In this document: positions 1 to 6,551 of the stretch, piece after piece
Position numbering within the stretch: the first letter of the stretch is position 1
Layout of the letters: each line of letters begins with the position of its first letter
Origin: JAWOGN01 sp046496815
GTDB taxonomy: Bacteria; Desulfobacterota; DSM-4660; Desulfatiglandales; Desulfatiglandaceae
Assembly (NCBI GenBank): GCA_046496815.1
Contig: JAWOGN010000405.1
Span: forward strand, 1 to 16,621
Direction: 5' to 3'
Length of the DNA: 16,621 nucleotides
Notes under the pieces: generated by a model
The model's database searches: none
What the model saw: only the letters and a program-made list of their open reading frames with translations
What the model was told of the DNA's origin: nothing
Translations under genes and position numbers: made by a program

Positions 1-61
1 CAAGGTGTAATCATCGACTTTAGAAGTATCCATAAAGCGATGCGGAAAGGAGGTGATAGCG

Positions 62-418
62 ATGTCGAAAATGCTTTTTGTTGTCTCCAATGGATTTGAA
101 AAAGCCGGTCGCGCGACCCGGGCCTTTCAATTCGCGAAAGTGGCCTGCGAAAAAGGTCACGACGTGAAGGTATTTCTCCTGGACGATGCCATTCACTGGG
201 CGCAATTGGGTATGGCTGAAAGCGCGCGGGCATCCACCGGGGAGGAAATGAAGCCTTTCATTGATTATCTCTTGGAAAACGGTGCCGCCATCTACGCATG
301 TAAGGCCTGAGTGGACCATCGGTATTTGTCCCCCGATGAAATGATTCCGGGGGTCGAGATTGAAGGCGCGCCATTTTTGGTAGACCTAATGGCTCAATAT
401 AACACCCTGAGCTGTTAG
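62..418 (+). CDS. DsrE-family sulfur-carrier-like selenoprotein (in-frame TGA = Sec83)
   Basis: The frame opens at ATG 62, 7 nt after AGGAGGT (49-55), and reads MSKMLFVVSNG with a DsrE/DsrF-like fold pattern. At 308-310 it meets TGA in the context C-K-A-(TGA). The same frame then continues 35 codons with clear family character (YLSPDEMIPGVEIEG, then APFLVDLM, ending LSC) to TAG at 416-418. DsrE-family relatives normally carry CxxC here, so TGA replaces the second cysteine and gives CKAU (Cys80, Sec83). Hairpins directly follow the TGA. The full product is 118 residues, a normal size for this single-domain family; stopping at TGA would remove the last third of the domain. DsrE-like proteins move or bind sulfane sulfur; the partner here is unknown. 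A GTG at 53 overlaps the Shine-Dalgarno and was not chosen. The gene is alone before a terminator. The main alternative is a nonsense mutation in a pseudogene, which the intact downstream frame argues against. Confidence 0.82.
311..353 (+). promoter_or_regulatory. candidate bacterial SECIS element
   Basis: Two hairpins can form just 3' of the TGA at 308-310. One pairs CATCGG (317-322) with CCGATG (333-338) around a 10-nt loop. The other pairs CCCCCG (330-335) with CGGGGG (348-353) around a 12-nt loop that starts 25 nt after the TGA. They are mutually exclusive. Bacterial SECIS loops lie within the coding region roughly 16-37 nt after UGA, which favours the second. Folding was judged by eye only. 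Confidence 0.5.
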
Positions 419-435
419 CCTGGTTGGTCGGCATT

Positions 436-477
436 ATTTCACCTGCCGCTGGAAAGTCACGGCAGGTGAAATTTTTT
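436..477 (+). terminator. intrinsic terminator after the DsrE-like gene
   Basis: TTTCACCTGCCG (437-448) pairs perfectly with CGGCAGGTGAAA (460-471) around an 11-nt loop, and TTTTTT follows at 472-477. It starts 18 nt after the TAG at 416-418, which supports 418 as the true gene end rather than the TGA at 310. Confidence 0.9.
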
Positions 478-712
478 CGTGGATCGCCAAATCGTTCGAT
501 GGATGCACACGGATAATATTTTTCTCTCAATTCAAAAATAGAAATCCAAGCATCTTTCACAACATTAATTCCGACATGATGTAAACTCTCTTCTGGTTTT
601 TGCTTTAACAGCCCTTCTCTATTGCGCAGGCGAACCAACGAGCAAATCAATTTGCCTTGTCAAAACTCCTCAGCGGTTTTGTTTAAGGCCTACCTTTTGG
701 AAAGGAGCCGAA
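478..712. other. gene-poor gap upstream of the FNT gene
   Basis: No convincing gene is seen. A minus-strand open frame crosses it but has no family resemblance and runs through the terminator stem. A weak -35-like TTGTCA (657-662) precedes the FNT gene without a good -10. The promoter should lie here but cannot be fixed. Confidence 0.4.
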
Positions 713-1603
713 ATGATGAACACCAAGTCTTCTCACTCCCCCGCTCCCTTTTTTGATGCATTTATACCGCCGGAAATGGCTGTCAGGGCTGAAAATACCG
801 GTGTAAAAAAGGCCATGATGGGATGGCGCACTACCCTTGCATTGGGTGTACTGGCAGGGGCGTTCATCTCATTGGGTGCCAACTTCGCGACGGTGGCGAC
901 AGCAGGAGCCGCAGGCTCGCTCACATTTGGCCTAAGCAGACTGTTGGCGGGTGTCGTCTTTTGCCTGGGCCTTATTCTTGTGGTCGTCGCCGGTGCAGAA
1001 CTCTTCACCGGTAATAACCTCATCGTGATGGCCTGGGCCAATAGACGTATCTCTGCTTTTCAGGTTCTCAGAAACTGGTTCCTGGTGTATGTGGGTAACT
1101 TCCTGGGGTCAATCGCAACAGCCGTACTTGTCCTCTTTACCCATCAGTACAATTTCGGAAATGGAGTGGTCGGTATGAATGTTCTAACAATTGCCGCGAC
1201 CAAATGCGGGCTTGGATTCATTCAAGCAATTGCACTGGGCATGGCGTGCAATGCTTTGGTCTGTTTGGCCGTGTGGTTATGTTACAGTGCCCGAACGACC
1301 ACGGATAAAATATTTTCAGTTATCTTTCCTATTTCAGCTTTCGTTGCCGCCGGGTTTGAGCACAGTGTGGCAAACATGTATTTTATCCCCATGGGTCTCT
1401 TTGTCAAGTCAACCGCACCAACCACATTTTGGATGACAATTGGGAAAACAGCGCCGGACTTTGCGAGTCTGACTTGGTCCTCGTTCCTGTTTGTTAATTT
1501 ATTGCCGGTAACGATTGGTAACATCATTGGGGGCTCAGTGATGGTGGGGTTGGTGTATTGGTTTATATATCTTCGCAAAGGCTTGGTTTCACGGCCTGCA
1601 TAG
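713..1603 (+). CDS. formate/nitrite transporter (FNT) family channel
   Basis: This is a 296-residue polytopic inner-membrane protein with the FNT fold of six helices. Visible family landmarks are the N-terminal FIPPEMA segment (about residues 18-24), LGANFATV (54-61), AELFTGNN (95-102), the CNALVCLAVWLC stretch (179-190) and the pore-histidine segment AAGFEHSVANMYF, with His217. FNT proteins form pentamers that pass formate, nitrite or hydrosulfide with proton coupling. The substrate cannot be told from sequence alone; formate or HS- would suit a sulfate-reducing anaerobe. AAAGGAG lies at 701-707. ATG codons at 713 and 716 are both possible, and 716 has the better spacing. The gene stands alone: a terminator lies upstream, and the next gene runs convergently with only 73 bp between them. 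No enzyme gene such as pyruvate formate-lyase is adjacent to indicate the substrate. Confidence 0.93.
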   Translation: MMNTKSSHSPAPFFDAFIPPEMAVRAENTGVKKAMMGWRTTLALGVLAGAFISLGANFATVATAGAAGSLTFGLSRLLAGVVFCLGLILVVVAGAELFTGNNLIVMAWANRRISAFQVLRNWFLVYVGNFLGSIATAVLVLFTHQYNFGNGVVGMNVLTIAATKCGLGFIQAIALGMACNALVCLAVWLCYSARTTTDKIFSVIFPISAFVAAGFEHSVANMYFIPMGLFVKSTAPTTFWMTIGKTAPDFASLTWSSFLFVNLLPVTIGNIIGGSVMVGLVYWFIYLRKGLVSRPA

Positions 1604-1676
1604 CAGAAACCCCGGCCCATGGGAAACAGGTCTCTTTTCCAAAATAGGCGATAAAAAGATCTGCCCGAAACATATT

Positions 1677-3428
1677 CTATTTGGGGATAATTTGACAAAA
1701 CGACCAGATGTTGCCGATGCCTCCCAACATTTGGACCCAGTTGGTGAACCTGTCATCGCGAGTGGCTTCGACCTGCCTTGGGCTATACAAAGGCAGATAC
1801 GGAATATCTTTCATAATAATTCGTTGCATTTGCCGTATTAATTCTCTGCGTTCATCAACCTGCATCGCCCTCGAAGATTCGTCGGCAATGCGATCAAAAT
1901 CCGGATTACGATATCCGCTTGCGTTCCAGGCTCGCGGCCTGTCATTGCTGGAATGGAAAAAATTCCGCAGATAATCCGGATCCAGAGAGAGGTTGCCGTA
2001 TCCTAGAACAAACATATCAAATTGGTGATGCGCGTTGACCTGCTGCGTCAGAGCGCTGAAGGCCATGGGTTTGGATCTGGCGGGGATGCCTGCCATTCGG
2101 AGCCATTCCTGAATCATAATACCCGTCATCGCCCGGTTCGGATCATAATCAGAGGGAGGTGTCAAAATCGTAAATCCTTCCATAGGAGTTCCATCGGGCA
2201 AAAGAATTCCTTCCCCTTCGACAATTCCGCCCTCATTGTTGATCGGCGGCACTTTCCAGGTGTATCCGGCTTCGCGAAGTATTTTGTGGGCTTGTCGAAT
2301 GCGCGCTTCCGTCGTAAGCCCGCTTCCATAATCCGGCAGGTCCGGAGCGTGCCAGAAAGTATTACCGGGAGGTACGATGGAATTCATTTGGTCCGCATAC
2401 CCCTGGAGGATTCTTTTGACGATAAAATCCTTGTCTACCAAAGAGGCGACGGCATGCCTGAAATGAACATCATCAAAAGGGCGTTTCCTAAGATTGAAAC
2501 CCATATAATAAAGTGCACTTTTTTCATTGGAGAATATTCGGACGTTTTCATGGCTCATAAGATCCGACAGATATCCTGGTTGGATACTCCACCAAAACAT
2601 GTCGATACTTCCCTTCCGGATTGCCAAAATCGCCGCATCTGCGGTACCGTAGATTTTAAACACGATGCCGTGGATGTAGGGGCCTAAGAGGCGTCCCTGA
2701 ATTTTTTTGCCCTGACCGAAAAAATGTTTATTGGTTTCAAGGAATAGGTAGGCCCCCTGACGCCATTCCACAAAGTTAAAGGGGCCGGTGCCCAAAAGGC
2801 TTTGCATTTTGTAGTTGATCAGATGGTTCAGCGGTTTTTCAGACCGACGCGCACCTTCGACAATATGTTCCCATTCTTTTTTGCTCACCATGGGCGTGGT
2901 CAGCGTTCTGGTCAGAAAAAGGGCCTTCGGCTCTTCCAGAACAAACCGAACCGTGCGGTCGTCCACCGTCTCGATCTTCTTTACGAACTTCCATCTGGAA
3001 TAGAATCGCGGGATTTTGAATTCCTTGATGAGATTTCCCGTAAATGCCACGTCCTCCGCTGTCAGTGCCGAACCGTCGGACCATCTCGCCGACCGAAGCC
3101 TGATTGTGTAAGAAAGGGAATCGGGATCATATTCCGGATCCGTTTCTGCCAGCCAGGGGATCATCTTGAGGGTTTCAGGCTCGCGGATATAAAGCGGATT
3201 GTATATCAAACTCAGAACTTTATTCGACCAGGCATCGGTGGCCAACCATATATTCAGAGTTTTGGGCTCCTCTAACAGGCCGATCTTGATCCTTTCCGCT
3301 GCCGCTGCCTGTGATTCGTTGAAGCAAAGACAAAATGTCACTGAAACAGCGAGCAACAATCCGGGTAGATAGGCCAAAAACAATTTTCCTACAGTTTTCT
3401 TTTTGCCGGCATACATCTCATTTTTCAC
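1677..3428 (-). CDS. periplasmic family-5 solute-binding protein (peptide/nickel type ABC transporter)
   Basis: The product has 583 residues and starts at GTG 3428, with ATG 3416 as an alternative. An N-terminal basic stretch and hydrophobic core (about residues 14-36) end in an SQAAAAE signal-peptidase-I-type site. There is no lipobox, because the Cys residues are preceded by Phe and Leu. The mature part has SBP_bac_5 character: EEPKTLNIW near the start of the mature chain, RLRSARWSDGSALTAEDVAFT, FHSSN near 500, and a terminal lobe with LIRQMQRIIMKDIPYLPLY. Such proteins deliver oligopeptides, nickel or related ligands to an ABC permease. No permease or ATPase genes are adjacent, so it is an orphan whose partner lies elsewhere or which acts as a sensor. 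It is convergent with the FNT gene. The nearest co-directional gene, a zinc ribbon, is 186 bp upstream, so it may have its own promoter. The ligand is unknown. Confidence 0.9.
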   Translation of the reverse strand: MKNEMYAGKKKTVGKLFLAYLPGLLLAVSVTFCLCFNESQAAAAERIKIGLLEEPKTLNIWLATDAWSNKVLSLIYNPLYIREPETLKMIPWLAETDPEYDPDSLSYTIRLRSARWSDGSALTAEDVAFTGNLIKEFKIPRFYSRWKFVKKIETVDDRTVRFVLEEPKALFLTRTLTTPMVSKKEWEHIVEGARRSEKPLNHLINYKMQSLLGTGPFNFVEWRQGAYLFLETNKHFFGQGKKIQGRLLGPYIHGIVFKIYGTADAAILAIRKGSIDMFWWSIQPGYLSDLMSHENVRIFSNEKSALYYMGFNLRKRPFDDVHFRHAVASLVDKDFIVKRILQGYADQMNSIVPPGNTFWHAPDLPDYGSGLTTEARIRQAHKILREAGYTWKVPPINNEGGIVEGEGILLPDGTPMEGFTILTPPSDYDPNRAMTGIMIQEWLRMAGIPARSKPMAFSALTQQVNAHHQFDMFVLGYGNLSLDPDYLRNFFHSSNDRPRAWNASGYRNPDFDRIADESSRAMQVDERRELIRQMQRIIMKDIPYLPLYSPRQVEATRDDRFTNWVQMLGGIGNIWSFCQIIPK

Positions 3429-3465
3429 TTAAGACCACCCCAGATAAAACGCACTCAGTACACTT

Positions 3466-3572
3466 CATTCCCATTTGGAATAATGGAACAAGGGAATGAC
3501 GGCATATTGGGCACATTCGTGTTCCATCGGGTAGAAAATAACACGGTTCATGGGATAAACAACCGATGGAAC
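3466..3572. repeat. cluster of inverted repeats upstream of the solute-binding protein
   Basis: CATTCCC (3466-3472) is inverted as GGGAATG (3492-3498). GTTCCATCGG (3521-3530) is perfectly inverted as CCGATGGAAC (3563-3572) with a 32-nt spacer. A third small palindrome, ATTCT-CGG-AGAAT, follows at 3586-3598. They lie between the zinc-ribbon gene end and the solute-binding protein start, so they could be operators or mRNA structure for the latter. No T-run accompanies the main stem. Confidence 0.55.
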
Positions 3573-3614
3573 GAAAAAATGTCCCATTCTCGGAGAATCT
3601 CCTCGATGGTGGAT

Positions 3615-3821
3615 TTAAAGCCCATACTTAAGTCGAAAGTGTTTTTTCTTATCGTTGTTCTTCCTTCTCTTTTTTGTATCATTCCATGCGTTTTCTTTCT
3701 CTTGACAACTTGGACACACGGTGGGTTCCGCGAAGCCCATTACGGTGAGGTACTGCTTCTCCGAGAAACCTATCAAAAACTGCTTCTTACAGAGCGTGCA
3801 TCTGATTTTTTTCTCTTGCAT
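3615..3821 (-). CDS. small zinc-ribbon protein (zf-trcl-like)
   Basis: A 68-residue protein carries CTLC (Cys8/Cys11 from ATG 3821) and, after a spacer with GFSEKQYLTVMGF, CPSC. This CxxC...CxxC pattern with an intervening aromatic 'Q-Y-...-GF' segment matches the small 'probable zinc-ribbon' family, whose function is unknown. The C-terminal tail is very basic (KKRRKNNDKKK), which suggests nucleic-acid contact. The start is ambiguous. GAGGAG sits 11 nt before ATG 3821 and about 5 nt before an in-frame TTG at 3827, which would add two residues. A TATAAT-like hexamer on the minus strand (3899-3904) could be a -10. The gene lies between the small beta-rich gene pair and the solute-binding protein gene, all on one strand. 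The zinc-site call is firm; the role is unknown. Confidence 0.72.
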   Translation of the reverse strand: MQEKKIRCTLCKKQFLIGFSEKQYLTVMGFAEPTVCPSCQEKENAWNDTKKRRKNNDKKKHFRLKYGL

Positions 3822-3827
3822 GGCCAA

Positions 3828-4130
3828 AAGTTCTCCTCAATTGGAACAGATCAAGGCAAATCAATCAGATTCTGGGTCCGTCCTGGTGTCTATTTTCAAT
3901 TATATTCTTATCCCGCTAAAAATAAAATCTTAAGTGCAGTTGGGGTCTCTTTGAAGGAGCCGATTTGTCACCTTGAATCAAATTCGGAAGAACATCAGAA
4001 TCCCGAGAGTACGAAATCCCTTTGTTATGCCGGACTTATCAGCGACCGCTCCATTGATGATGTTGATATGGCTTTTCGCATTCCTTGTTTCAGTAGGCTT
4101 TATGTGCCACTTTCCATCAATATTTTAGAA
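3828..4130. other. 303-bp gap, no confident gene
   Basis: The only item of note is a plus-strand frame 3973-4128 (TTG start, in-frame ATG at 4027). It would encode about 51 residues with one hydrophobic span (about 19 residues) and has AAGGAG 13 nt before the TTG. The spacing is poor and the start weak, so it is not called as a gene. The minus strand may carry the promoter of the zinc-ribbon gene. Confidence 0.4.
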
Positions 4131-4415
4131 TCAATCGAGAACTTCGTATGAGGACACCCTGAATTTCTTTTCCGCACCCTCCTTTCTAATCGTACCGGTA
4201 ATTCTCACTTTTCTATCAATCAGCTCGACGACCTCTTTACCCTTTAGATTCTCCACTATCTGATATGTCTGTCCCTCATCGGTTACAATTTCATAATCCG
4301 TATTAATTCTACCGGTGATTGTCACCATCTCCGATGAGATCGATACTCCTGCGATGAGTAGACAGAAAAGCACTCCCAGAGTTAACGTTCCCAAGTTCCA
4401 GACGTTCGGTCTCAT
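4131..4415 (-). CDS. small exported beta-rich (OB-like) protein
   Basis: The gene encodes 94 residues from ATG 4415, chosen because GGAG lies 8 nt upstream; an in-frame ATG at 4490 has no comparable site. The N-terminus has a hydrophobic segment (LGTLTLGVLFCLLIAGVSIS, about residues 8-27) that is a signal peptide or anchor. The rest is a compact domain with alternating beta pattern: VTITGRI, YEIVTDEGQTYQIVEN, KVRITGTIRKE and FRVSSYEVLD. This resembles the small OB-like domains found in many deltaproteobacterial hypothetical proteins. It is recognisably related to the next gene (4511-4753), sharing the Y-x-I-x-EN, LI, V-x-G-x-I/V and RV-x-x-Y-x-V positions. It probably acts in the periplasm. 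It lies 95 bp downstream of that gene and may be co-transcribed from the sigma-54 promoter at 4821-4836. The biochemical role is unknown. Confidence 0.72.
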   Translation of the reverse strand: MRPNVWNLGTLTLGVLFCLLIAGVSISSEMVTITGRINTDYEIVTDEGQTYQIVENLKGKEVVELIDRKVRITGTIRKEGAEKKFRVSSYEVLD

Positions 4416-4510
4416 TTTTGCTACTCCGTTTATCCGCAAATATTCAAGTTGCTTGTCCAAACATCGGCAAAATTTCTTTTTGTACATCAACCCCTATAAG
4501 AATACTGAAT

Positions 4511-4753
4511 TTAGTCGCAGTTTTTCTTCACCTTATAGTCTTTAACCCTGATAATACTTTTTCCGTCCCTCCTTTTAACTTCACCGATGACCTCCACTTC
4601 TTGTCTGATGAGCGCCTTTAACTCCGCCGCTTTCCCTTCATTCTCAATGACGTACTCATCCTCGCCGTGGGTTGAGATTGCGATGGCAACCACGTTGCCG
4701 CTTTCATCCCATTCAACTGGAATGATAACGCCTCTGCCTCTCATCAAAGTCAT
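4511..4753 (-). CDS. small cytoplasmic beta-rich protein, sigma-54 controlled
   Basis: The gene encodes 80 residues from ATG 4753, which has GGAG 7 nt upstream. Upstream in-frame ATGs exist (4759 and 4837), but the first is 1 nt from that GGAG and the second would leave no room for the promoter. The protein reads RGRGVIIPVEWDESGNVVAI, then ISTHGEDEYVIENEG, LIRQEVEVIGEV and IIRVKDYKV: an all-beta small domain without signal peptide. It appears paralogous to the exported protein encoded next. Homologous small proteins are common as hypotheticals in anaerobic deltaproteobacteria, but I know of no assigned function. A near-perfect sigma-54 promoter lies about 68 bp upstream with enhancer-like palindromes beyond it. 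This makes it one of two predicted targets in this window of the activator encoded at 5145-6551. Confidence 0.75.
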   Translation of the reverse strand: MTLMRGRGVIIPVEWDESGNVVAIAISTHGEDEYVIENEGKAAELKALIRQEVEVIGEVKRRDGKSIIRVKDYKVKKNCD

Positions 4754-4820
4754 TGCCATACTCCATTTTGTCTGTCTCGACCCGGTTGTCGGTCGGTTCG
4801 GTGAAAGATGAAAAAAAATC

Positions 4821-4836
4821 AGCAAAAGACATGCCA
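4821..4836 (-). promoter_or_regulatory. sigma-54 promoter A (-24/-12)
   Basis: On the minus strand the sequence is TGGCATGTCTTTTGCT. It matches TGGCAYG-N4-TTGCW at every defined position, with correct GG-to-GC spacing. The -12 C is at 4822, giving a start near 4810 and a leader of about 57 nt to ATG 4753. Confidence 0.85.
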
Positions 4837-4887
4837 AAGCCTTAACATGTCAATATTGCACACGCTTTTCCCTTTGCAGGCATCTCA

Positions 4888-4908
4888 ACCAGAACCACCG
4901 GTTCCGAT
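4888..4908 (-). promoter_or_regulatory. proximal activator site A1
   Basis: The plus strand reads CAGAAC-CACCG-GTTCCGAT (core 4890-4908). Its centre, 4898, is 76 bp upstream of the -12 C of promoter A. The same half-degenerate form, CAGAAC-N5-GTTCCGA, recurs 75 bp upstream of promoter B. Confidence 0.7.
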
Positions 4909-4961
4909 GTGGCACAAAGCGATGGGTGAGTTGACTTGAAAGCTCCCCCGGTGATGTAATC

Positions 4962-4974
4962 TAACTAATTGAAA
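4962..4974 (-). promoter_or_regulatory. IHF-like site A
   Basis: TAACTAATTGAAA matches the reverse complement of the IHF consensus (YAANNNNTTGATW) at all defined positions but one. It sits in an AT-rich block starting 140 bp upstream of the -12, between the proximal and distal activator sites. An almost identical block occurs at promoter B. Confidence 0.55.
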
Positions 4975-5022
4975 TTTAATTTGAAAATTGAACAAGAAAT
5001 GAGGATTCCGCTTTTTGGTTGC

Positions 5023-5042
5023 TCGGAACCTTCGGTTCCGAT
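5023..5042 (-). promoter_or_regulatory. distal activator palindrome A2
   Basis: TCGGAAC-CTTCG-GTTCCGAT has perfect 7-bp arms with a 5-bp centre (5032), 210 bp upstream of the -12 C of promoter A. It also lies 103 bp beyond the 3' end of the activator gene. As RNA it would form a small hairpin, but no T-run follows on either strand, so a terminator is unlikely. Confidence 0.72.
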
Positions 5043-5144
5043 GCGAAGAATTTGAGAGTGGGGACATGGTTGCCAATCAAAACCAATGCAGTATAAGCAT
5101 GCAGAGGGCGAACGCTAATCGTTTCAGACCGTGCCTAAGGTCAG

Positions 5145-6551
5145 TTAAGCCGGGAACCTATAATCCTCCTTTCGAATCCCATGTTTTGTCATCAGCTTAT
5201 GAAGCTGTCGGGTGCTGATGCCTGCGAGTTCTGAAGCGGGCCTGATTTTTCCGTTTGTTCGGGAAAGGAGTTCTTTGAGATATTGTCTTTCAGCACTCTC
5301 TACTCTCTTTCCTCTCGCCTCTGCCAGGGTGGGCAAAGCGGCTTCCGATGAGATATCCGGCTCGTCTGAAAAGTCGAAAAGCTCGTTTGGAAAGCTCTGC
5401 GGAGTGAGAATCCAGCTCCCTTCCAAAATGTATGCCCGCTCCACCAGATTCTCCATCTCACGAATGTTTCCGGGCCAGAAATAGCGCTTGAAGGCTTTCA
5501 TAACCTCGGGGTGAATTGCCCGAATTTGTTTTTGAAATAGACTGTTAAATTTCTTCAGGAATACATCCACCAAGAGTGGAATGTCTTCGATCCTCTCTCT
5601 CAAAGGAAGAATCTCGATTGGAAATACGTTCAGCCGATAGTACAGATCGCGCCTGAATCGTCCATCGTCGCACATTTCCTTCAGATCCATGTTTGTGGCG
5701 GCAATGATTCTTACATTGGCTTCCAGGGTGTCCTCGCCCCCCACCCGCTGATAGTTTCCATCCTGCAAAACATGCAGCAGCTTTATCTGAGCTGACGGCG
5801 TGATCGTGCCGATTTCATCCAAAAAGATGGTTCCTCCCTGGGCGATCTCGAATTTACCCAGCTTCCTGCGAACTGCGCCGGTAAAGGCGCCTTTTTCGTG
5901 TCCGAATAATTCACTTTCCAGTAAGGTATCCGGAATTGCCCCGCAATGGACATCAATAAACTGAGCATCCCCTCGCGTGCTATGTCGATGAATCAATTTG
6001 GCCAGCACCCCTTTGCCCGATCCCGTTTCCCCGACGAGAAGGACCGTGCTTTTTGTCGGTGCCACCGAACGGATTTTGTCAAAGACCTTTTTCATTTCAG
6101 GGTTTTTCGTCTGAACCATTTCTAAGGAATCGGATTGCCAGAATTGATCCCGCAGGTAATCAAGTTCGGACTGAGCGATGACGGACTCATAGACTGTCTC
6201 CGTGATATGTTTTAATTCCTCTGCGTCCAGCGGGTACGTGAGATAGTCGCCGGCCCCGGCTTTGACGGCCTTCACAGCTTCCCTAATATTCTCTGGAGAA
6301 CACATCACAATAATTTGTATTGTCTGGAACAGATGCCAAAATTTTTGAAGTCCCTCATCGTAGCTGCCGCTTGGGCTTGCCTCTCGAAGCATTTCAATAT
6401 CAATAAATATCAAATCATATCGCGTCCGTTTCAGCATTTCCAATGCCGACTCATTGCTTTTCGCGTTTCCGATAGCGTAATCCGGAGAAAAACTGGACCG
6501 GATAACACGCAGCATCTCCGGTTCTTTCGATACAACGAGAAACGATTTCAT
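5145..6551 (-). CDS. sigma-54-dependent response-regulator-type activator (NtrC family) with degenerate receiver
   Basis: The product has 468 residues in three domains. A receiver-like domain (about 1-120) keeps Asp51 in IDIE. It lacks the usual acidic pair after the first strand (VVSKEPE) and has Tyr106 where the conserved Lys should be (DYLTYP). The AAA+ domain (about 145-385) is intact: Walker A GETGSGKG (174-181), the sigma-54 contact loop GAFTGA (221-226), Walker B GTIFLDE (240-246) and the FWPGNIREMENL segment (358-369). A Fis-type helix-turn-helix follows at the C-terminus (about 433-457, with ISTRQLHKLM). Such proteins open sigma-54 promoters from upstream sites. GGAG lies 6 nt before ATG 6551, and the TGA of the preceding small ORF abuts the ATG. 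No sensor kinase is adjacent. The degenerate receiver suggests control other than ordinary phosphorylation. The likely targets are promoters A and B in this window, by proximity and shared palindromes. Confidence 0.95.
   Translation of the reverse strand: MKSFLVVSKEPEMLRVIRSSFSPDYAIGNAKSNESALEMLKRTRYDLIFIDIEMLREASPSGSYDEGLQKFWHLFQTIQIIVMCSPENIREAVKAVKAGAGDYLTYPLDAEELKHITETVYESVIAQSELDYLRDQFWQSDSLEMVQTKNPEMKKVFDKIRSVAPTKSTVLLVGETGSGKGVLAKLIHRHSTRGDAQFIDVHCGAIPDTLLESELFGHEKGAFTGAVRRKLGKFEIAQGGTIFLDEIGTITPSAQIKLLHVLQDGNYQRVGGEDTLEANVRIIAATNMDLKEMCDDGRFRRDLYYRLNVFPIEILPLRERIEDIPLLVDVFLKKFNSLFQKQIRAIHPEVMKAFKRYFWPGNIREMENLVERAYILEGSWILTPQSFPNELFDFSDEPDISSEAALPTLAEARGKRVESAERQYLKELLSRTNGKIRPASELAGISTRQLHKLMTKHGIRKEDYRFPA

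Noticed and set aside
53..310. Calling the first gene as an 85-codon protein starting at GTG 53 and ending at TGA 310
   Set aside because: GTG 53 lies in the Shine-Dalgarno of ATG 62, and the homologous domain continues past the TGA to TAG 418, just before a terminator.
258..650. Minus-strand 130-codon frame opposite the DsrE-like gene and its terminator
   Set aside because: It overlaps the well-supported selenoprotein gene, reads through the terminator stem and resembles no family I know.
4088..4107. Minus-strand TGGCACA as a sigma-54 promoter for the zinc-ribbon gene
   Set aside because: The GC falls two bases too close to the GG, so the spacing is wrong.
3483..4151. Plus-strand 222-codon frame
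   Set aside because: It covers the antisense of the zinc-ribbon gene and the palindrome cluster, with no domain character and no ribosome site.
4910..4925. Plus-strand TGGCAC as a second sigma-54 promoter
   Set aside because: The -12 GC is absent at the required spacing.
5023..5042. Hairpin as a terminator of the activator gene
   Set aside because: The arms form a neat stem, but no T-run follows on the minus strand, and the same palindrome recurs upstream of promoter B, so a protein-binding site is the better reading.
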